This document shows positions 42,816-52,069 of a stretch of 64,000 bases of DNA, piece after piece. The stretch is from Rufibacter radiotolerans. Its GTDB lineage: Bacteria > Bacteroidota > Bacteroidia > Cytophagales > Hymenobacteraceae. Each line of letters opens with the position of its first letter. Within the stretch, counting starts at the first letter, position 1. The position numbers and the translations under genes are program-made. The notes below the pieces were generated by a model. It had not been told where the DNA came from, made no database searches, and saw only the letters and a program-made list of their open reading frames with translations. Where the stretch lies: NCBI RefSeq assembly GCF_001078055.1, contig NZ_CP010777.1, forward strand, positions 3,439,001 to 3,503,000, in the 5' to 3' direction.

Positions 42816-42843
42816 CGTACCTCTCGGGAGAAAAACCGCCACC

Positions 42844-43629
42844 ATGGACGCAGACCAACACCAGATCAAACACTTTTTCCCACGCAGTACCCAGTATGAC
42901 CCGCAGTGGGTGCGCGAGCACTCTATGGGCGAGAACGTCCTTTACAACCTGGAGAGCATCACCTCCCAGATTCCGCTCAAAAAAGGCATGCGCGTGCTGG
43001 ACCTGGGCTGCGGCAAGGCGGCCAGCTCCGTTTTCCTGGCCAAGGAGTTTGAGGTGCAGGTCTGGGCCGTAGACGAGGCCATTTCAGCTACGGATAACTA
43101 CCAGCGCGTGCTGGAGGCCAACCTGGAGAACCAGGTGTTCCCGCTCCGCGCCGATGCCCGCTCCCTCCCCTTCCCCGAGGAATTCTTTGATGTGGTGCTG
43201 GTCATTGACTCTTATACCTACTTCGGCACCGATGACAAGTACCTGCCCTACATTTGCCGTTTCCTGAAACCCGAGGGCTACATTGGCATAGTGGATGTTT
43301 GTTTCAAGGACGAGATTGAGACCCTGGATCAGGTACCTGAGTTTCTGCAGCATGACTACCAGAATTACTGGTACTACATCCACACCGTGGAATGGTGGCG
43401 GAAGCTCTGGGAAAAGACCGGTCTGGTGCAGATAAAGACCGCTGACCTGCTCCCCGCCGCCGACCTCATACGGGAGCAGTATGTGCAGGACTTTGAGGAG
43501 ACCGGCAGAAAAAAAGACCCTTTTGCGCGGGCTTTAAAAAAGGACAAAGACCACAGAATCAGCTTTTTCAGGCTCATAGGGCAACGTACCACTAAGGAAG
43601 CGTACCTGCAGTCTTACAAAAAAAGCTAA
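42844..43629 (+). CDS. Class I SAM-dependent methyltransferase
   Basis: 261 residues, cytoplasmic. Motif I VLDLGCGKAASSVFLAK (about 49-66), acidic loop VWAVDEAI (about 75), motif II/III region LRADARSLPFPEEFFDVVLVIDS and GYIGIVDVCF. The overall layout resembles small-molecule methyltransferases of the UbiE/COQ5 type, but the acceptor cannot be told. Start ATG at 42844. The stop codon overlaps the -7 box of the next gene. Confidence 0.88.
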   Translation: MDADQHQIKHFFPRSTQYDPQWVREHSMGENVLYNLESITSQIPLKKGMRVLDLGCGKAASSVFLAKEFEVQVWAVDEAISATDNYQRVLEANLENQVFPLRADARSLPFPEEFFDVVLVIDSYTYFGTDDKYLPYICRFLKPEGYIGIVDVCFKDEIETLDQVPEFLQHDYQNYWYYIHTVEWWRKLWEKTGLVQIKTADLLPAADLIREQYVQDFEETGRKKDPFARALKKDKDHRISFFRLIGQRTTKEAYLQSYKKS

Positions 43630-43634
43630 CTTTG
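43627..43634 (+). promoter_or_regulatory. -7 box overlapping the methyltransferase stop codon
   Basis: TAACTTTG, full match to TAnnTTTG; its first three bases are the stop codon of the preceding gene. It predicts a 5' leader of about 135 nt for the small barrel protein gene. Confidence 0.5.
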
Positions 43635-43775
43635 CCCCAGAATCTCTCCCGCAAAAAGAGATGGAAACTTTCTGAGGCTTGTTTTCCACCCCGTAAAATA
43701 ATACCCGGTTCTGCGCAGTTAAGTAGATGCCCCACCTTTCGGGGAAGCCTGCTTTTCAGCAAAGAATCTTTTACC

Positions 43776-44285
43776 ATGAACAACAAACATCTTATTTTTG
43801 CGCTGGCCATACTGGTGCTTGCTTTCACTAACTTGTCAACAGCCCAGGCCCAGAAGCATGGGGTGGGCCTGCGGGTAGGAGGCTACACGTCAGGCATCTC
43901 AGGGAAGTTTTTTATTAAGCCAGACGTTGCCCTGGAGGCGATTCTGGGAACCGGATTCACCAGAAGGGGGTTCCAATTAACAGGTTTGTATGAGAAGCAC
44001 GTCCCCGCCTTAGGCGTAACCGGACTGCAGTGGTTCTACGGCGCCGGCGCCCACATTGGCTCGTTCAGGGGCAGGTACTACCACCCGCGTTCTTACAAAC
44101 GTTACGAAGAATCTTATGACCGAACGCTCACCACGGTGGGTATTGATGGAATTGTAGGTTTGGAATATCAGATTACGGAAATTCCGATTTCTCTGGGGCT
44201 CGATTTTAAGCCATTTATCGAAGTCAACCGAGACGGACTTTTCCCGTTTGCAGATGGAGCTCTGACCATCCGCTATACATTCTAA
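43776..44285 (+). CDS. Small outer-membrane beta-barrel-like protein
   Basis: 169 residues from ATG 43776 (MNNKHLIFALAILVLAFTNL), which begins a clear signal peptide ending near STAQAQ (residue 25). The mature part alternates in a barrel-like manner and ends in IRYTF, an aromatic-terminal strand of the kind recognised by the Bam machinery. An upstream in-frame ATG at 43632 would place 48 residues before the signal peptide and is rejected. Function unknown. The long leader (43641-43775) includes ATCTCT/AGAGAT and CCCC/GGGG small stems. Confidence 0.8.
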   Translation: MNNKHLIFALAILVLAFTNLSTAQAQKHGVGLRVGGYTSGISGKFFIKPDVALEAILGTGFTRRGFQLTGLYEKHVPALGVTGLQWFYGAGAHIGSFRGRYYHPRSYKRYEESYDRTLTTVGIDGIVGLEYQITEIPISLGLDFKPFIEVNRDGLFPFADGALTIRYTF

Positions 44286-44305
44286 TGCTTCCCCAAACCT
44301 ACTTG

Positions 44306-44330
44306 AAAAGCCTGCCTCGTGCAGGCTTTT
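44306..44330 (+). terminator. Intrinsic terminator of the small barrel gene
   Basis: AAAAGCCTGC-CTCGT-GCAGGCTTTT, perfect 10-bp stem followed by TCTATTTT. Confidence 0.92.
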
Positions 44331-44450
44331 TCTATTTTGGGGTATTTGGGATGTAAGGCTGCAGCCCTATAACATAAGGCTTTTCTAATGATGTTTGCTT
44401 TCCTTAGCCTAGTTGATAAAGAATTCGCCTTTGACTTAGATTGGCCGCCT

Positions 44451-44650
44451 TGCCTGAGTCCTTATGCTTTGGTTGTTTCATTTGTTCCCTCCGAGCGCTC
44501 ACGGCCGCGGAGCCCCGTCTTTCCCCCTCGCACTGCCCTTGTGGCCTCCTTGCAGTTTTCTCTTAGCTAAAGCCACTGCAGAGTCACAAGCGAGGCGCTC
44601 GGAGCAAAGACTGAAATCGGGGGAATGTGTAGGGCTGCGGAGATTCTCAG
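44451..44650. repeat. About 200-bp two-copy element, copy 2
   Basis: Second copy of the element at 24901-25100, same orientation. CTCCGAGCGC (44489-44498) and GCGCTCGGAG (44595-44604) form its main inverted arms. It is followed by a 9-bp hairpin, a 36-bp palindrome and a CCCCTTGAGGGG block, the last two as in copy 1. No gene is seen in the 946-bp gap 44286-45231. Confidence 0.8.
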
Positions 44651-44691
44651 GCAAGGGTCTTCCCAGTGAGAACCATCCCCCCTCATCCTAC

Positions 44692-44712
44692 CCTTCTCCC
44701 TCAGGGAGAAGG
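44692..44712. repeat. CCTTCTCCC-TCA-GGGAGAAGG hairpin
   Basis: Perfect 9-bp stem with TCA loop, inserted between the two-copy element and the palindrome only in this copy of the composite block. Confidence 0.75.
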
Positions 44713-44726
44713 AACTGCAGTGTTGC

Positions 44727-44762
44727 GTTTTAAGCCCGTTTTCAAAGAAACAGCCTCAAAAC
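44727..44762. repeat. 36-bp palindromic repeat in composite block 2
   Basis: GTTTTAAGCCCGTTTTC and GAAACAGCCTCAAAAC arms, flanked by GC on both sides. Confidence 0.82.
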
Positions 44763-44780
44763 GCTGTCCCGCCTCTTCAC

Positions 44781-44829
44781 CGCAGACTCCCCCCTTGAGG
44801 GGGGCGAGGGGGGTGTTTACACAGGAGAG
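44781..44829. repeat. CCCCCCTTGAGGGGGG element, copy 2
   Basis: Perfect six-bp arms around TTGA, with the same flanks as 25154-25203. Confidence 0.8.
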
Positions 44830-44958
44830 CACTTTTAGGGAAGTCACTTAAAACCAAAAGTCAAGGAAGTAAATCCGCACCATTGAAGGGAATACTTCTG
44901 CCTTCTTCCTCGTCCCCCTTTGAAGGCCTAGGATGACCACTCCTGCAGATCAACCCAC

Positions 44959-44994
44959 GTTTCCGGCCCGTTTTTCCCAAAACAGCCCCAAAAC
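44959..44994. repeat. 36-bp palindromic repeat
   Basis: GTTTCCGGCCCGTTTTTCC and AAAACAGCCCCAAAAC arms; about 240 bp before the desaturase gene. Confidence 0.82.
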
Positions 44995-45231
44995 GGCTTT
45001 CCCGTTTCTACCTACTCCTACCTCAATCACCCCTTTTTTCCTAACATTCTCTTTACCAATGGCTTTATCCGTAGAAACCGCAAAACAAAGGCACTTAACA
45101 TTCGGTTTCTACGTTGAAAGGGAGCAGACCTGAAGTCAGATTTGTTTTTTATCTCCATCTTTACGCGCAAAGGCCCATTGCGCAGGTTCAATTGATTTCC
45201 CCCTTGGTCCTCCATTCATTACTTCAACTTC

Positions 45232-46377
45232 ATGTCATCCAAATTAAGATTCATCAATAAAGAAAAGTCCACTTTTTATGCCACCACCCGCTCCAGGGTA
45301 GAGGATTATTTGAAAGAGAAAGGAATTTCCCGAAACGCCAATCCGGCCATGTGGCGCAAAATCGCTTTTTACCTGACGGTGTTCGCGGGTCTCTATGCCT
45401 TGATTCTCTCCAATCAGTTTGGGCCCTGGACCATGTTTGGCATGACCTTGCTGCTAGGGGTTTTCAGTGCGCTGGTAGGCTTCAACGTCTGCCATGACGC
45501 CATCCATGGGTCACTTTCTCCCAACAGCAAAGTCAATAAGGTCTTCAGTTTTGTCTTCAACCTAGTGGGGGCTAGTCCTTATGTCTGGAACCTCACGCAC
45601 AACGTGGTACACCACACCTATACCAACATTCCCGGCCACGACGAGGACATTGAGGTGGCCCCTGGCTTGATTAGGGTGGCCCCGGGTGAGAAAGTGAACA
45701 AACTGCAGCGGTTCCAGCACGTGTATGCTTTCGGGTTGTACAGCCTGTCGTCCCTTTCCTGGGTTCTGAGAAAAGACTACATCAAGTTCTTCCAGAAGCA
45801 GATTGGCGCCCAGGACACGACCAACCACCCCAAAGCCGAGTACTACAAACTCTTCGCCTACAAAGCCCTGTACTATGTATTGTTTATTGTACTGCCTTTG
45901 GTAGTACTGGATATCACGTGGTGGCAATTTATCATCGGTTTCCTGGGTCTGCACCTGGCCGAGGGCCTGGTGATGGGACTGGTGTTCCAGTTGGCCCACG
46001 TGGTGGAAGGCACGGAGTTTCCGGAGCCCAACGAGCAAGGCAACATGGAAGAAGCCTGGGCCGACCACCAGATGCGCACCACCGCCAACTTCGCCATGAA
46101 AAACAAGCTGGCCGGTTTCCTTTTGGGCGGCTTGAACCAGCAGATTGAGCACCACCTTTTCCCTAAGGTCTGCCACATCCATTACCCAGGCATCTCTAAA
46201 ATTGTGAAGGAAACTGCCCATGAGTTCGGCCTGCCCTACATTGAAAGCCCTACTTTCTCACAGGCCCTAGGCTCCCATTATCGCATGCTCAAGAAACTGG
46301 GCTGGCAGGCCTATAAGGAACAGGAGCTCGCGTACGCGGATGAGATTTTAGCCGAGAAGCAACTGGCCGTAAATTGA
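45232..46377 (+). CDS. Membrane fatty acid desaturase
   Basis: Di-iron desaturase of 381 residues. Three histidine boxes are seen: HDAIHG (about 86-91), HNVVHHTYTN (about 123-128) and QIEHHLFP (about 304-311). The Q in the third box and NVVHHT layout place it with front-end (delta-5/delta-6) and linoleoyl-CoA-type desaturases. Membrane helices lie near 45-85 and 205-245. It would adjust membrane fluidity, perhaps in cold response (inference). Single gene, followed by its own terminator. Confidence 0.93.
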   Translation: MSSKLRFINKEKSTFYATTRSRVEDYLKEKGISRNANPAMWRKIAFYLTVFAGLYALILSNQFGPWTMFGMTLLLGVFSALVGFNVCHDAIHGSLSPNSKVNKVFSFVFNLVGASPYVWNLTHNVVHHTYTNIPGHDEDIEVAPGLIRVAPGEKVNKLQRFQHVYAFGLYSLSSLSWVLRKDYIKFFQKQIGAQDTTNHPKAEYYKLFAYKALYYVLFIVLPLVVLDITWWQFIIGFLGLHLAEGLVMGLVFQLAHVVEGTEFPEPNEQGNMEEAWADHQMRTTANFAMKNKLAGFLLGGLNQQIEHHLFPKVCHIHYPGISKIVKETAHEFGLPYIESPTFSQALGSHYRMLKKLGWQAYKEQELAYADEILAEKQLAVN

Positions 46378-46398
46378 ACTTTCGATAGTATTCAAAAA

Positions 46399-46456
46399 AA
46401 AACCGGAAGAACCCGTGTTTCTGGCATCTGCCTGAGATACGGGTTCTTCCGGTTTT
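46399..46456 (+). terminator. Intrinsic terminator of the desaturase gene
   Basis: Perfect 18-bp arms AAAACCGGAAGAACCCGT and complement with a 22-nt loop, followed by TTTTCTTC (T-run in the right arm). It begins 22 bp after the stop codon. Confidence 0.85.
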
Positions 46457-46536
46457 CTTCAACAACCACTGCTGCTGGTTACTTTTGCCCTCCTCCCCGT
46501 CCCACTTTGAAGACAATCCCGTTTCATTCAAAATTT

Positions 46537-46610
46537 TCCCTGGTTCAAGTTTGTAACTTGGACCTAAAATGACCTGAAGTTTTCAACTTCAGTGAGGCGC
46601 GAGCCTCAAA
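46537..46610. repeat. Three-hairpin dispersed repeat, copy C
   Basis: Same order and orientation as 10838-10908: GGTTCAAGTT/AACTTGGACC, CTGAAGTT/AACTTCAG, GAGGC/GCCTC. Confidence 0.8.
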
Positions 46611-46701
46611 TGGCATAAAGCTGATTCTGAAATTCCCTGTAATTGAAAGAAAGGAACGGTCTTACCTTTGAAGGGGGATGACCACTTGTGCAGAGAAAAT
46701 C

Positions 46702-46738
46702 TGTTTTCTCCTCGTTTTCCGCAAACCAGCCCAAAAAC
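46702..46738. repeat. Decayed 36-bp palindromic repeat
   Basis: CTGTTTTCTCCTCGTTTTCC left and CAGCCCAAAAAC right; the centre is shortened. Confidence 0.5.
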
Positions 46739-46756
46739 AACCCAATTCCACCCCAT

Positions 46757-46787
46757 TTGCATCTTCCGCCCCCAGCCCTTACCTTTG
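46757..46787 (+). promoter_or_regulatory. Promoter of metH with SAM riboswitch leader
   Basis: TTG (46757-46759), 20-bp spacer and TACCTTTG (46780-46787), a full match to TAnnTTTG. Transcription would start at about 46794, exactly at the 5' base of the riboswitch P1 stem. Confidence 0.75.
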
Positions 46788-46791
46788 CTCC

Positions 46792-46901
46792 TGCTTATCA
46801 AGAAAGACGGAGGGATTAGGCCCTGTGATGTCTTAGCAACCCAATTCAGTTGGGTGCTACTTCCTGCCCACCACGCCCGCCGTGCTGGGGGAGATGAGTG
46901 A
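46792..46901 (+). ncRNA. SAM-I (S-box) riboswitch
   Basis: Leader RNA binding S-adenosylmethionine. Conserved parts are seen in order: CTTATCAAGA (P1 5' side), AGAC-GGAGGGATTAGGCCC-TGTGAT-GTCT (P2 with the GGAGGGA...GGCCC core), TAGCAACC, a P3 hairpin ACCCAATT/AGTTGGGT, GTGCTACTTCC, a P4 hairpin, and GATGAG closing P1 (CTTATC pairs with GATGAG). It ends about 80 nt before metH, so SAM should lower metH expression. No clear T-run terminator follows, so control of translation or a weak terminator is possible. Confidence 0.9.
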
Positions 46902-46982
46902 CGGTTTTCCTACACCCCTACCCGCCACCCTTCCTCCTGCCCTTTCTTGAGCCGCAACCTACCCTTTTGGTGAGCAAAGAAG

Positions 46983-49900
46983 ATGACAAGAATAGAGGAA
47001 GAAGTTCAGAAACGCATTTTAGTCTTAGACGGGGCCATGGGCACCATGATCCAGCGGTACAACCTGCAAGAGGCCGACTACCGTGGCGACCGCTTCAAAG
47101 ACTTCCACCTAGATGTGAAGGGCAACAATGATCTGCTCTCGCTTACCCAGCCCCACATCATCAAGGAAATCCATAACCAGTACTTTGAGGCCGGGGCCGA
47201 CATTGCCGAGACCAACACCTTCAGTGGCACGTCCATTGCCATGGCCGACTATGACATGCAGGACCTGGTCTATGAGTTGAACTTTGAGTCGGCGCGCATT
47301 GCCAAGGAAGCTGCTGAGGAATGGACCGCCAAAACCCCAGACAAACCCCGCTTCGTGGCCGGCGCCATCGGGCCCACCAACCGTACCGCTTCCCTGTCGC
47401 CGGACGTCAACAACCCCGGCTTTAGGGCCATCACTTTTGATGAGTTGTTTGACGCCTATACTGAGCAGGTGCGCGGGCTGGTAGACGGCGGCGCAGATTT
47501 GCTGCTGGTAGAAACCATTTTTGACACCCTCAACGCGAAGGCGGCCCTGTTCGCCATTGACCAATACAGCCAACAGACCGGCAAGCGCCTGCCGCTTATG
47601 GTTTCCGGTACTATCACCGATGCCAGCGGCCGCACCCTTTCGGGCCAGACCGTAGAGGCGTTCCTGCACTCAGTGTCCCACATGCCGCTGTTGAGCGTGG
47701 GCTTTAACTGCGCGCTGGGCGCCAAACAGCTGCGTCCGCACATAGAATCCCTGAGCAAAGCCTCTAAATTCCACATCAGTGCCTACCCTAATGCCGGTCT
47801 GCCTAACGCCTTCGGGGCGTATGACGAGACCCCAGAGCAGATGGGGGCGCACGTGCGCGATTTCCTGGAAAACAACTTCGTGAATATAGTAGGTGGTTGT
47901 TGCGGTACCACGCCACCCCACATCAAGGTCATCGCGGAGATTGCTGCGCAGTACCCGCCGCGTCCGTTGCCTAAATTGCCGGAAGTTCCTACCTATTCTG
48001 GTCTGGAGCCGCTCACCGTGTTTGAAGGCTCTAACTTCATCAACATTGGCGAGCGGACCAACATCACCGGCTCCAAGCAATTCAAGCGGCTTATATTAAA
48101 CGAGCAATACGAAGAGGCCCTGGCCATTGCCCGCGGGCAGGTGGAGAACGGCGCCCAGATTATTGACGTGAACATGGACGAAGGCCTGCTGGACTCTGAG
48201 GCCGCCATGACTCTGTTCCTGAACCTGATTGCCTCTGAACCAGATATTGCCAGAGTGCCCATCATGATTGACTCCTCTAAGTGGAGCGTGATTGAGGCTG
48301 GCCTAAAATGCGTGCAAGGGAAAGCCATCGTGAACTCCATCTCCCTTAAAGAAGGCGAAGAGAAATTTAAAGAATACGCCCGCAAAGTGCGCAGCTACGG
48401 CGCCGCCGTGGTGGTGATGGCCTTTGACGAAGAAGGCCAGGCCGATACCTACAAACGCCGAATTGAGATATGCCAGCGCGCTTATGACATCCTCACCAAA
48501 GAGGTAGGTTTCCCGCCCCAGGACATCATCTTTGACCCCAACATCCTCACCGTGGCCACGGGCATGGAGGAGCATAACAACTACGCCCTGGACTTTATTC
48601 AGGCCACCCGCTGGATCAAGGAAAACCTGCCCGGCTGTAAAGTAAGCGGCGGCGTGAGCAACGTGTCGTTCTCCTTCAGGGGCAATGACCCGGTGCGCGA
48701 GGCCATGCATAGCGTTTTCCTTTACCACGCCATCAAAGCCGGCCTGGACATGGGCATCGTAAACGCGGGCATGCTGGAGGTCTACGAGGAAATTCCGAAA
48801 GACCTCCTGGAGCGCGTGGAAGACGTGATTCTGAACCGCCGCCCAGACGCCACCGAGCGCTTGGTGGAGTTTGCCGAAACCGTTAAAAACAAAGGCAAAG
48901 AAGTAGTGCGCGACGAAGCCTGGCGCAACGAACCCGTGAAACAGCGCCTCACCCACGCCCTGGTAAAAGGACTGGTGGAATACATTGACCAGGACGTAGA
49001 GGAAGCCCGCCACTTGTACCAGAAACCCCTGGAAGTGATTGAAGGCCCCTTAATGGACGGCATGAACGTGGTAGGCGACCTGTTCCAGGAAGGCAAGATG
49101 TTCTTGCCTCAGGTAGTGAAAAGCGCCCGCGTGATGAAGAAAGCCGTGGCCTATCTGTTGCCTTACATTGAGGAAGAGAAAGTACGCGCTGCCGCCTCCG
49201 GCGATACCTCCACCCGCCAGACCAACGGCAAGATTCTCATGGCCACTGTGAAAGGCGACGTGCATGACATCGGCAAAAACATTGTGGGCGTGGTGCTGGC
49301 CTGCAACAACTATGAGGTAATTGACCTGGGCGTGATGACGCCTACCAGCAAGATTCTGGAGGCCGCCCGCCAGCACAACGTGGACGTGATTGGCGTATCT
49401 GGCCTCATCACTCCGTCTTTAGACGAAATGGTGAGCGTAGCCAAAGAGATGGAGCGCCAGAACTTCCACATCCCGCTGCTCATTGGTGGGGCCACCACCT
49501 CGCGAGCCCATACCGCCGTAAAGATTGCCCCGGCCTACAGCGGCACCGTGGTGCACGTGCTGGATGCCTCGCGCAGCGTACCCGTGGTAGGAAACCTGCT
49601 GAGTCCTGAGAACAAGGAGAAATTCGCGCTGGATACCCGCACCGAGTATGATCAGATGCGTGAGGGCTACCTGAGCCGCCAGAAAGACAAGAAATACCTG
49701 CCTATCAAAGAGGCCCGCGCCAACAAGCTGCCTGTGGAGTGGAAAGCCGAAGACGTGTACACCCCCGCCAAGCTGGGCATTCAGGAATTCAAAAGCTTTC
49801 CGCTGGAGGAACTGGTGCCGTATATTGACTGGACCCCCTTCTTCCAAGCCTGGGAACTCCACGGCAAATTCCCGAAACTGCTGGAAGACCCGATTGTTGG

Positions 49901-50672
49901 CGCCGAGGCTACCAAACTTTATGCTGATGCGCAGGCGCTCCTGAAACGCATAGTAGACGAGAAGTTGCTTACTGCCAACGGCGTGGCCGGCCTGTTCCCC
50001 GCCAACACGGTGCAGGACGATGACATAGCCGTGTACGCCAATGAGCAGCGCACGGAGGTAGTAACCCACTTCCGCACGTTGCGGCAACAGGGGCAGAAAG
50101 GCCCGGGCGTGCCTAATTTGGCGCTGGCTGATTTTGTGGCCCCCAAAGAAACCGGCCTGCAGGATTACGTAGGCGGATTCGCCGTCACGGCCGGTCATGG
50201 CCTGGACGAACTGGTGAAACACTTTGAAGCCGACCACGACGACTACCACAGCATCATGGCCAAAGCCCTGGCTGACCGCCTGGCCGAAGCCTTCGCCGAG
50301 AAACTGCACGAGATTGTGCGCAAGGATCTGTGGGCCTATGAACCCGAAGAGAACCTCAGCAACGACGAGCTCATCAAGGAGAAATACCAGGGCATTCGTC
50401 CGGCCCCCGGCTATCCCGCTTGTCCGGACCACACCGAGAAAACCACCCTGTTCCAGTTGCTGGACGTGGAGAAACACACGGGCATTACCCTAACCGAGAG
50501 CCTGGCCATGTACCCCACCGCCGCCGTGTCAGGCCTGTACTTCGCACACAAGCAGTCAAGGTACTTCGGGTTGGGCAAGATTGAGAAAGACCAGGTAACC
50601 GACTACGCCCAACGCAAAGGCATGAGTGTAGAGGAAACCGAGCGCTGGCTGTCACCTAATTTGAATTACTAA
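46983..50672 (+). CDS. metH: Cobalamin-dependent methionine synthase
   Basis: Transfers methyl from 5-methyl-THF to homocysteine through bound cobalamin. Full length at 1229 residues with all four modules: homocysteine/zinc domain (about 1-325; FNCALG and [10 protein letters not shown] carry the zinc cysteines), folate domain (about 340-610; [11 protein letters not shown]), cobalamin domain (about 640-890; D759-V-H761-D-I-G764 holds the cobalt-binding His) and SAM-dependent reactivation domain (about 900-1229; [12 protein letters not shown] near 1139). Controlled by the upstream SAM-I riboswitch. metF follows 230 bp later but a strong palindrome lies between. Confidence 0.97.
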   Translation: MTRIEEEVQKRILVLDGAMGTMIQRYNLQEADYRGDRFKDFHLDVKGNNDLLSLTQPHIIKEIHNQYFEAGADIAETNTFSGTSIAMADYDMQDLVYELNFESARIAKEAAEEWTAKTPDKPRFVAGAIGPTNRTASLSPDVNNPGFRAITFDELFDAYTEQVRGLVDGGADLLLVETIFDTLNAKAALFAIDQYSQQTGKRLPLMVSGTITDASGRTLSGQTVEAFLHSVSHMPLLSVGFNCALGAKQLRPHIESLSKASKFHISAYPNAGLPNAFGAYDETPEQMGAHVRDFLENNFVNIVGGCCGTTPPHIKVIAEIAAQYPPRPLPKLPEVPTYSGLEPLTVFEGSNFINIGERTNITGSKQFKRLILNEQYEEALAIARGQVENGAQIIDVNMDEGLLDSEAAMTLFLNLIASEPDIARVPIMIDSSKWSVIEAGLKCVQGKAIVNSISLKEGEEKFKEYARKVRSYGAAVVVMAFDEEGQADTYKRRIEICQRAYDILTKEVGFPPQDIIFDPNILTVATGMEEHNNYALDFIQATRWIKENLPGCKVSGGVSNVSFSFRGNDPVREAMHSVFLYHAIKAGLDMGIVNAGMLEVYEEIPKDLLERVEDVILNRRPDATERLVEFAETVKNKGKEVVRDEAWRNEPVKQRLTHALVKGLVEYIDQDVEEARHLYQKPLEVIEGPLMDGMNVVGDLFQEGKMFLPQVVKSARVMKKAVAYLLPYIEEEKVRAAASGDTSTRQTNGKILMATVKGDVHDIGKNIVGVVLACNNYEVIDLGVMTPTSKILEAARQHNVDVIGVSGLITPSLDEMVSVAKEMERQNFHIPLLIGGATTSRAHTAVKIAPAYSGTVVHVLDASRSVPVVGNLLSPENKEKFALDTRTEYDQMREGYLSRQKDKKYLPIKEARANKLPVEWKAEDVYTPAKLGIQEFKSFPLEELVPYIDWTPFFQAWELHGKFPKLLEDPIVGAEATKLYADAQALLKRIVDEKLLTANGVAGLFPANTVQDDDIAVYANEQRTEVVTHFRTLRQQGQKGPGVPNLALADFVAPKETGLQDYVGGFAVTAGHGLDELVKHFEADHDDYHSIMAKALADRLAEAFAEKLHEIVRKDLWAYEPEENLSNDELIKEKYQGIRPAPGYPACPDHTEKTTLFQLLDVEKHTGITLTESLAMYPTAAVSGLYFAHKQSRYFGLGKIEKDQVTDYAQRKGMSVEETERWLSPNLNY

Positions 50673-50720
50673 GATTCTGTTTTGGGCCTGTTTTTCAGAA
50701 AACAGGCCCAAAACAGAATC
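50673..50720. repeat. Extended palindrome directly after metH, probable terminator
   Basis: Starts at the base after the metH stop. Perfect 22-bp arms: core GTTTTGGGCCTGTTTT extended outward by GATTCT/AGAATC, centre TCAG. Its stem of 22 bp would end transcription or protect the mRNA 3' end. Confidence 0.9.
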
Positions 50721-50737
50721 TTCTCTCCCCCCTTTCC

Positions 50738-50826
50738 TGTCATCCTGGAAGGATCTCGGTGGAGAACGGTAGTGGCTTTTAATCAATGCCTTTCTAGTTC
50801 GCTACCGAGATCCTTTCAGGATGACA
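50738..50826. repeat. TGTCATCCTG element, 89-bp copy
   Basis: Ends TGTCATCCTGGAAGGATCTC and GAGATCCTTTCAGGATGACA. The inner CCTTTCTAGTTCG is shared with the copy at 12389-12537, but the arm sequence beyond the first 15 bp is different and still complementary. Confidence 0.8.
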
Positions 50827-50901
50827 AATAAGCGTTTTAGCATCAAAACGCTTACATAAAAAACAAAGGCCCAAAGCCAAAAGACACCCGACACTACGTC
50901 A

Positions 50902-51855
50902 ATGAAAGTTACCGAACACCTGCACAACGCCACCAAGACCCTTTTCTCTTTTGAGATTCTGCCGCCTGTGAAAGGCACCAGCATCCAGTCCATTTACCAG
51001 GGTATTGACCCGCTCATGGAGTTCAACCCGCCATTCATCAACGTGACCTATCACCGCGAGGAATATGTGTTCAAGGAGCGCGAGAACGGGCTGCTGGAGA
51101 AAATCACTATAAGAAAACGGCCCGGCACGGTGGGTATCTGCTCGGCTATCATGAACAAGTACCACGTAGATACGGTGCCGCACATCATCTGCGGGGGCTT
51201 CAGCAAAGAGGATACTGAGAACGCGCTCATGGACCTTAACTTCCTGGGCATTGACAACGTGCTTCTGCTGCGCGGCGATGCCGTGAAGACCGAGCCCGGG
51301 TTCCGGCCGCACAAAGACGGGCACGCCCATGCCTCAGACCTTATCCAGCAGGTGGTGCAGCTCAACCATGGCCATTACCTGGACGAGGAAATGGAGAACC
51401 CCGTGCCCACCGATTTCTGCATCGGCGTAGCCGGCTACCCCGAGAAGCACGTGGAGGCCCCAAACCTGGCCTCTGACCTGAAATACCTCAAACAAAAGGT
51501 AGACCTGGGCGCTGACTATGTCATCACGCAGATGTTCTTTGACAACAAGAAGTTCTGTGATTTTGTAAAGGCCTGCCGCGAAGCGGGAATCAACGTGCCC
51601 ATTCTACCCGGCCTGAAACCCATCACCGCCAAAAGCCAGCTGAATGTGCTGCCCCGCTACTTCAACATTGACCTGCCCGAGGATCTGGTGAACACCGTGG
51701 AAGCCTGCAAAACATCAGCAGACGTGAAACAGGTGGGCATTGAGTGGACCATTCAGCAGTGTAAGGAACTGGTGGAGTTTGGCGTGCCTTGCCTGCACTT
51801 TTATACCATGAGTAAATCTGAGGCTACTGCGGCCGTGGCCAGAGCTATTTTCTAA
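50902..51855 (+). CDS. metF: 5,10-methylenetetrahydrofolate reductase
   Basis: FAD enzyme that makes 5-methyl-THF, the methyl donor for MetH. 317 residues in a TIM barrel: FSFEILPPVKG (catalytic Glu), INVTYHREE, NVLLLRGDAV (flavin binding), GADYVITQMFFDN and LPGLKPITAKSQL. The N-terminal FEILPP is the family hallmark. Placed after metH, which fits a shared pathway, though a stem-loop and a MITE-like element separate them. Confidence 0.96.
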   Translation: MKVTEHLHNATKTLFSFEILPPVKGTSIQSIYQGIDPLMEFNPPFINVTYHREEYVFKERENGLLEKITIRKRPGTVGICSAIMNKYHVDTVPHIICGGFSKEDTENALMDLNFLGIDNVLLLRGDAVKTEPGFRPHKDGHAHASDLIQQVVQLNHGHYLDEEMENPVPTDFCIGVAGYPEKHVEAPNLASDLKYLKQKVDLGADYVITQMFFDNKKFCDFVKACREAGINVPILPGLKPITAKSQLNVLPRYFNIDLPEDLVNTVEACKTSADVKQVGIEWTIQQCKELVEFGVPCLHFYTMSKSEATAAVARAIF

Positions 51856-51860
51856 AAGGC

Positions 51861-51896
51861 GTTTTAAGGCTGTTTTCCTGAAAACGGCCTTAAAAT
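51861..51896. repeat. 36-bp palindromic repeat after metF
   Basis: GTTTTAAGGCTGTTTTCC and AAAACGGCCTTAAAAT arms, 5 bp after the stop codon. Confidence 0.85.
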
Positions 51897-51938
51897 AGAA
51901 AGGCCCTTTACCAGTTGGTAGAGGGCCTTTCTATTTTT
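51895..51938 (+). terminator. Intrinsic terminator of metF
   Basis: AATAGAAAGGCCCT...AGGGCCTTTCTATT hairpin with TTACCAGTTGGTAG as paired top, then a T-run. Directly abuts the palindrome, like the pair at 3425-3494. Confidence 0.85.
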
Positions 51939-51987
51939 ACAAAACCTTGATATGGACTAAGCAAGGTACAACCTTGCTATATCTTCA

Positions 51988-52021
51988 CCACAAGTTACGC
52001 TAGCGCTAAACTTGCGGTAGG
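51988..52021. repeat. CACAAGTTACGC/TAAACTTGCGG repeat, copy 1
   Basis: Imperfect palindrome CCACAAGTTACGC-TAGCGC-TAAACTTGCGG, also found at 63645-63678 (inverted) and 63780-63813. A small hairpin AGCAAGGT/ACCTTGCT-like lies just before it. Confidence 0.75.
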
Positions 52022-52026
52022 AAATT

Positions 52027-52062
52027 ATTTTGGGCCTGTTTTCAGCAAAACAGACCCAAAAC
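52027..52062. repeat. 36-bp palindromic repeat after the DUF4249 gene
   Basis: ATTTTGGGCCTGTTTTC and AAAACAGACCCAAAAC arms, 7 bp from the DUF4249 stop codon; likely its transcript end. Confidence 0.87.
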
Positions 52063-52069
52063 AGAAATC

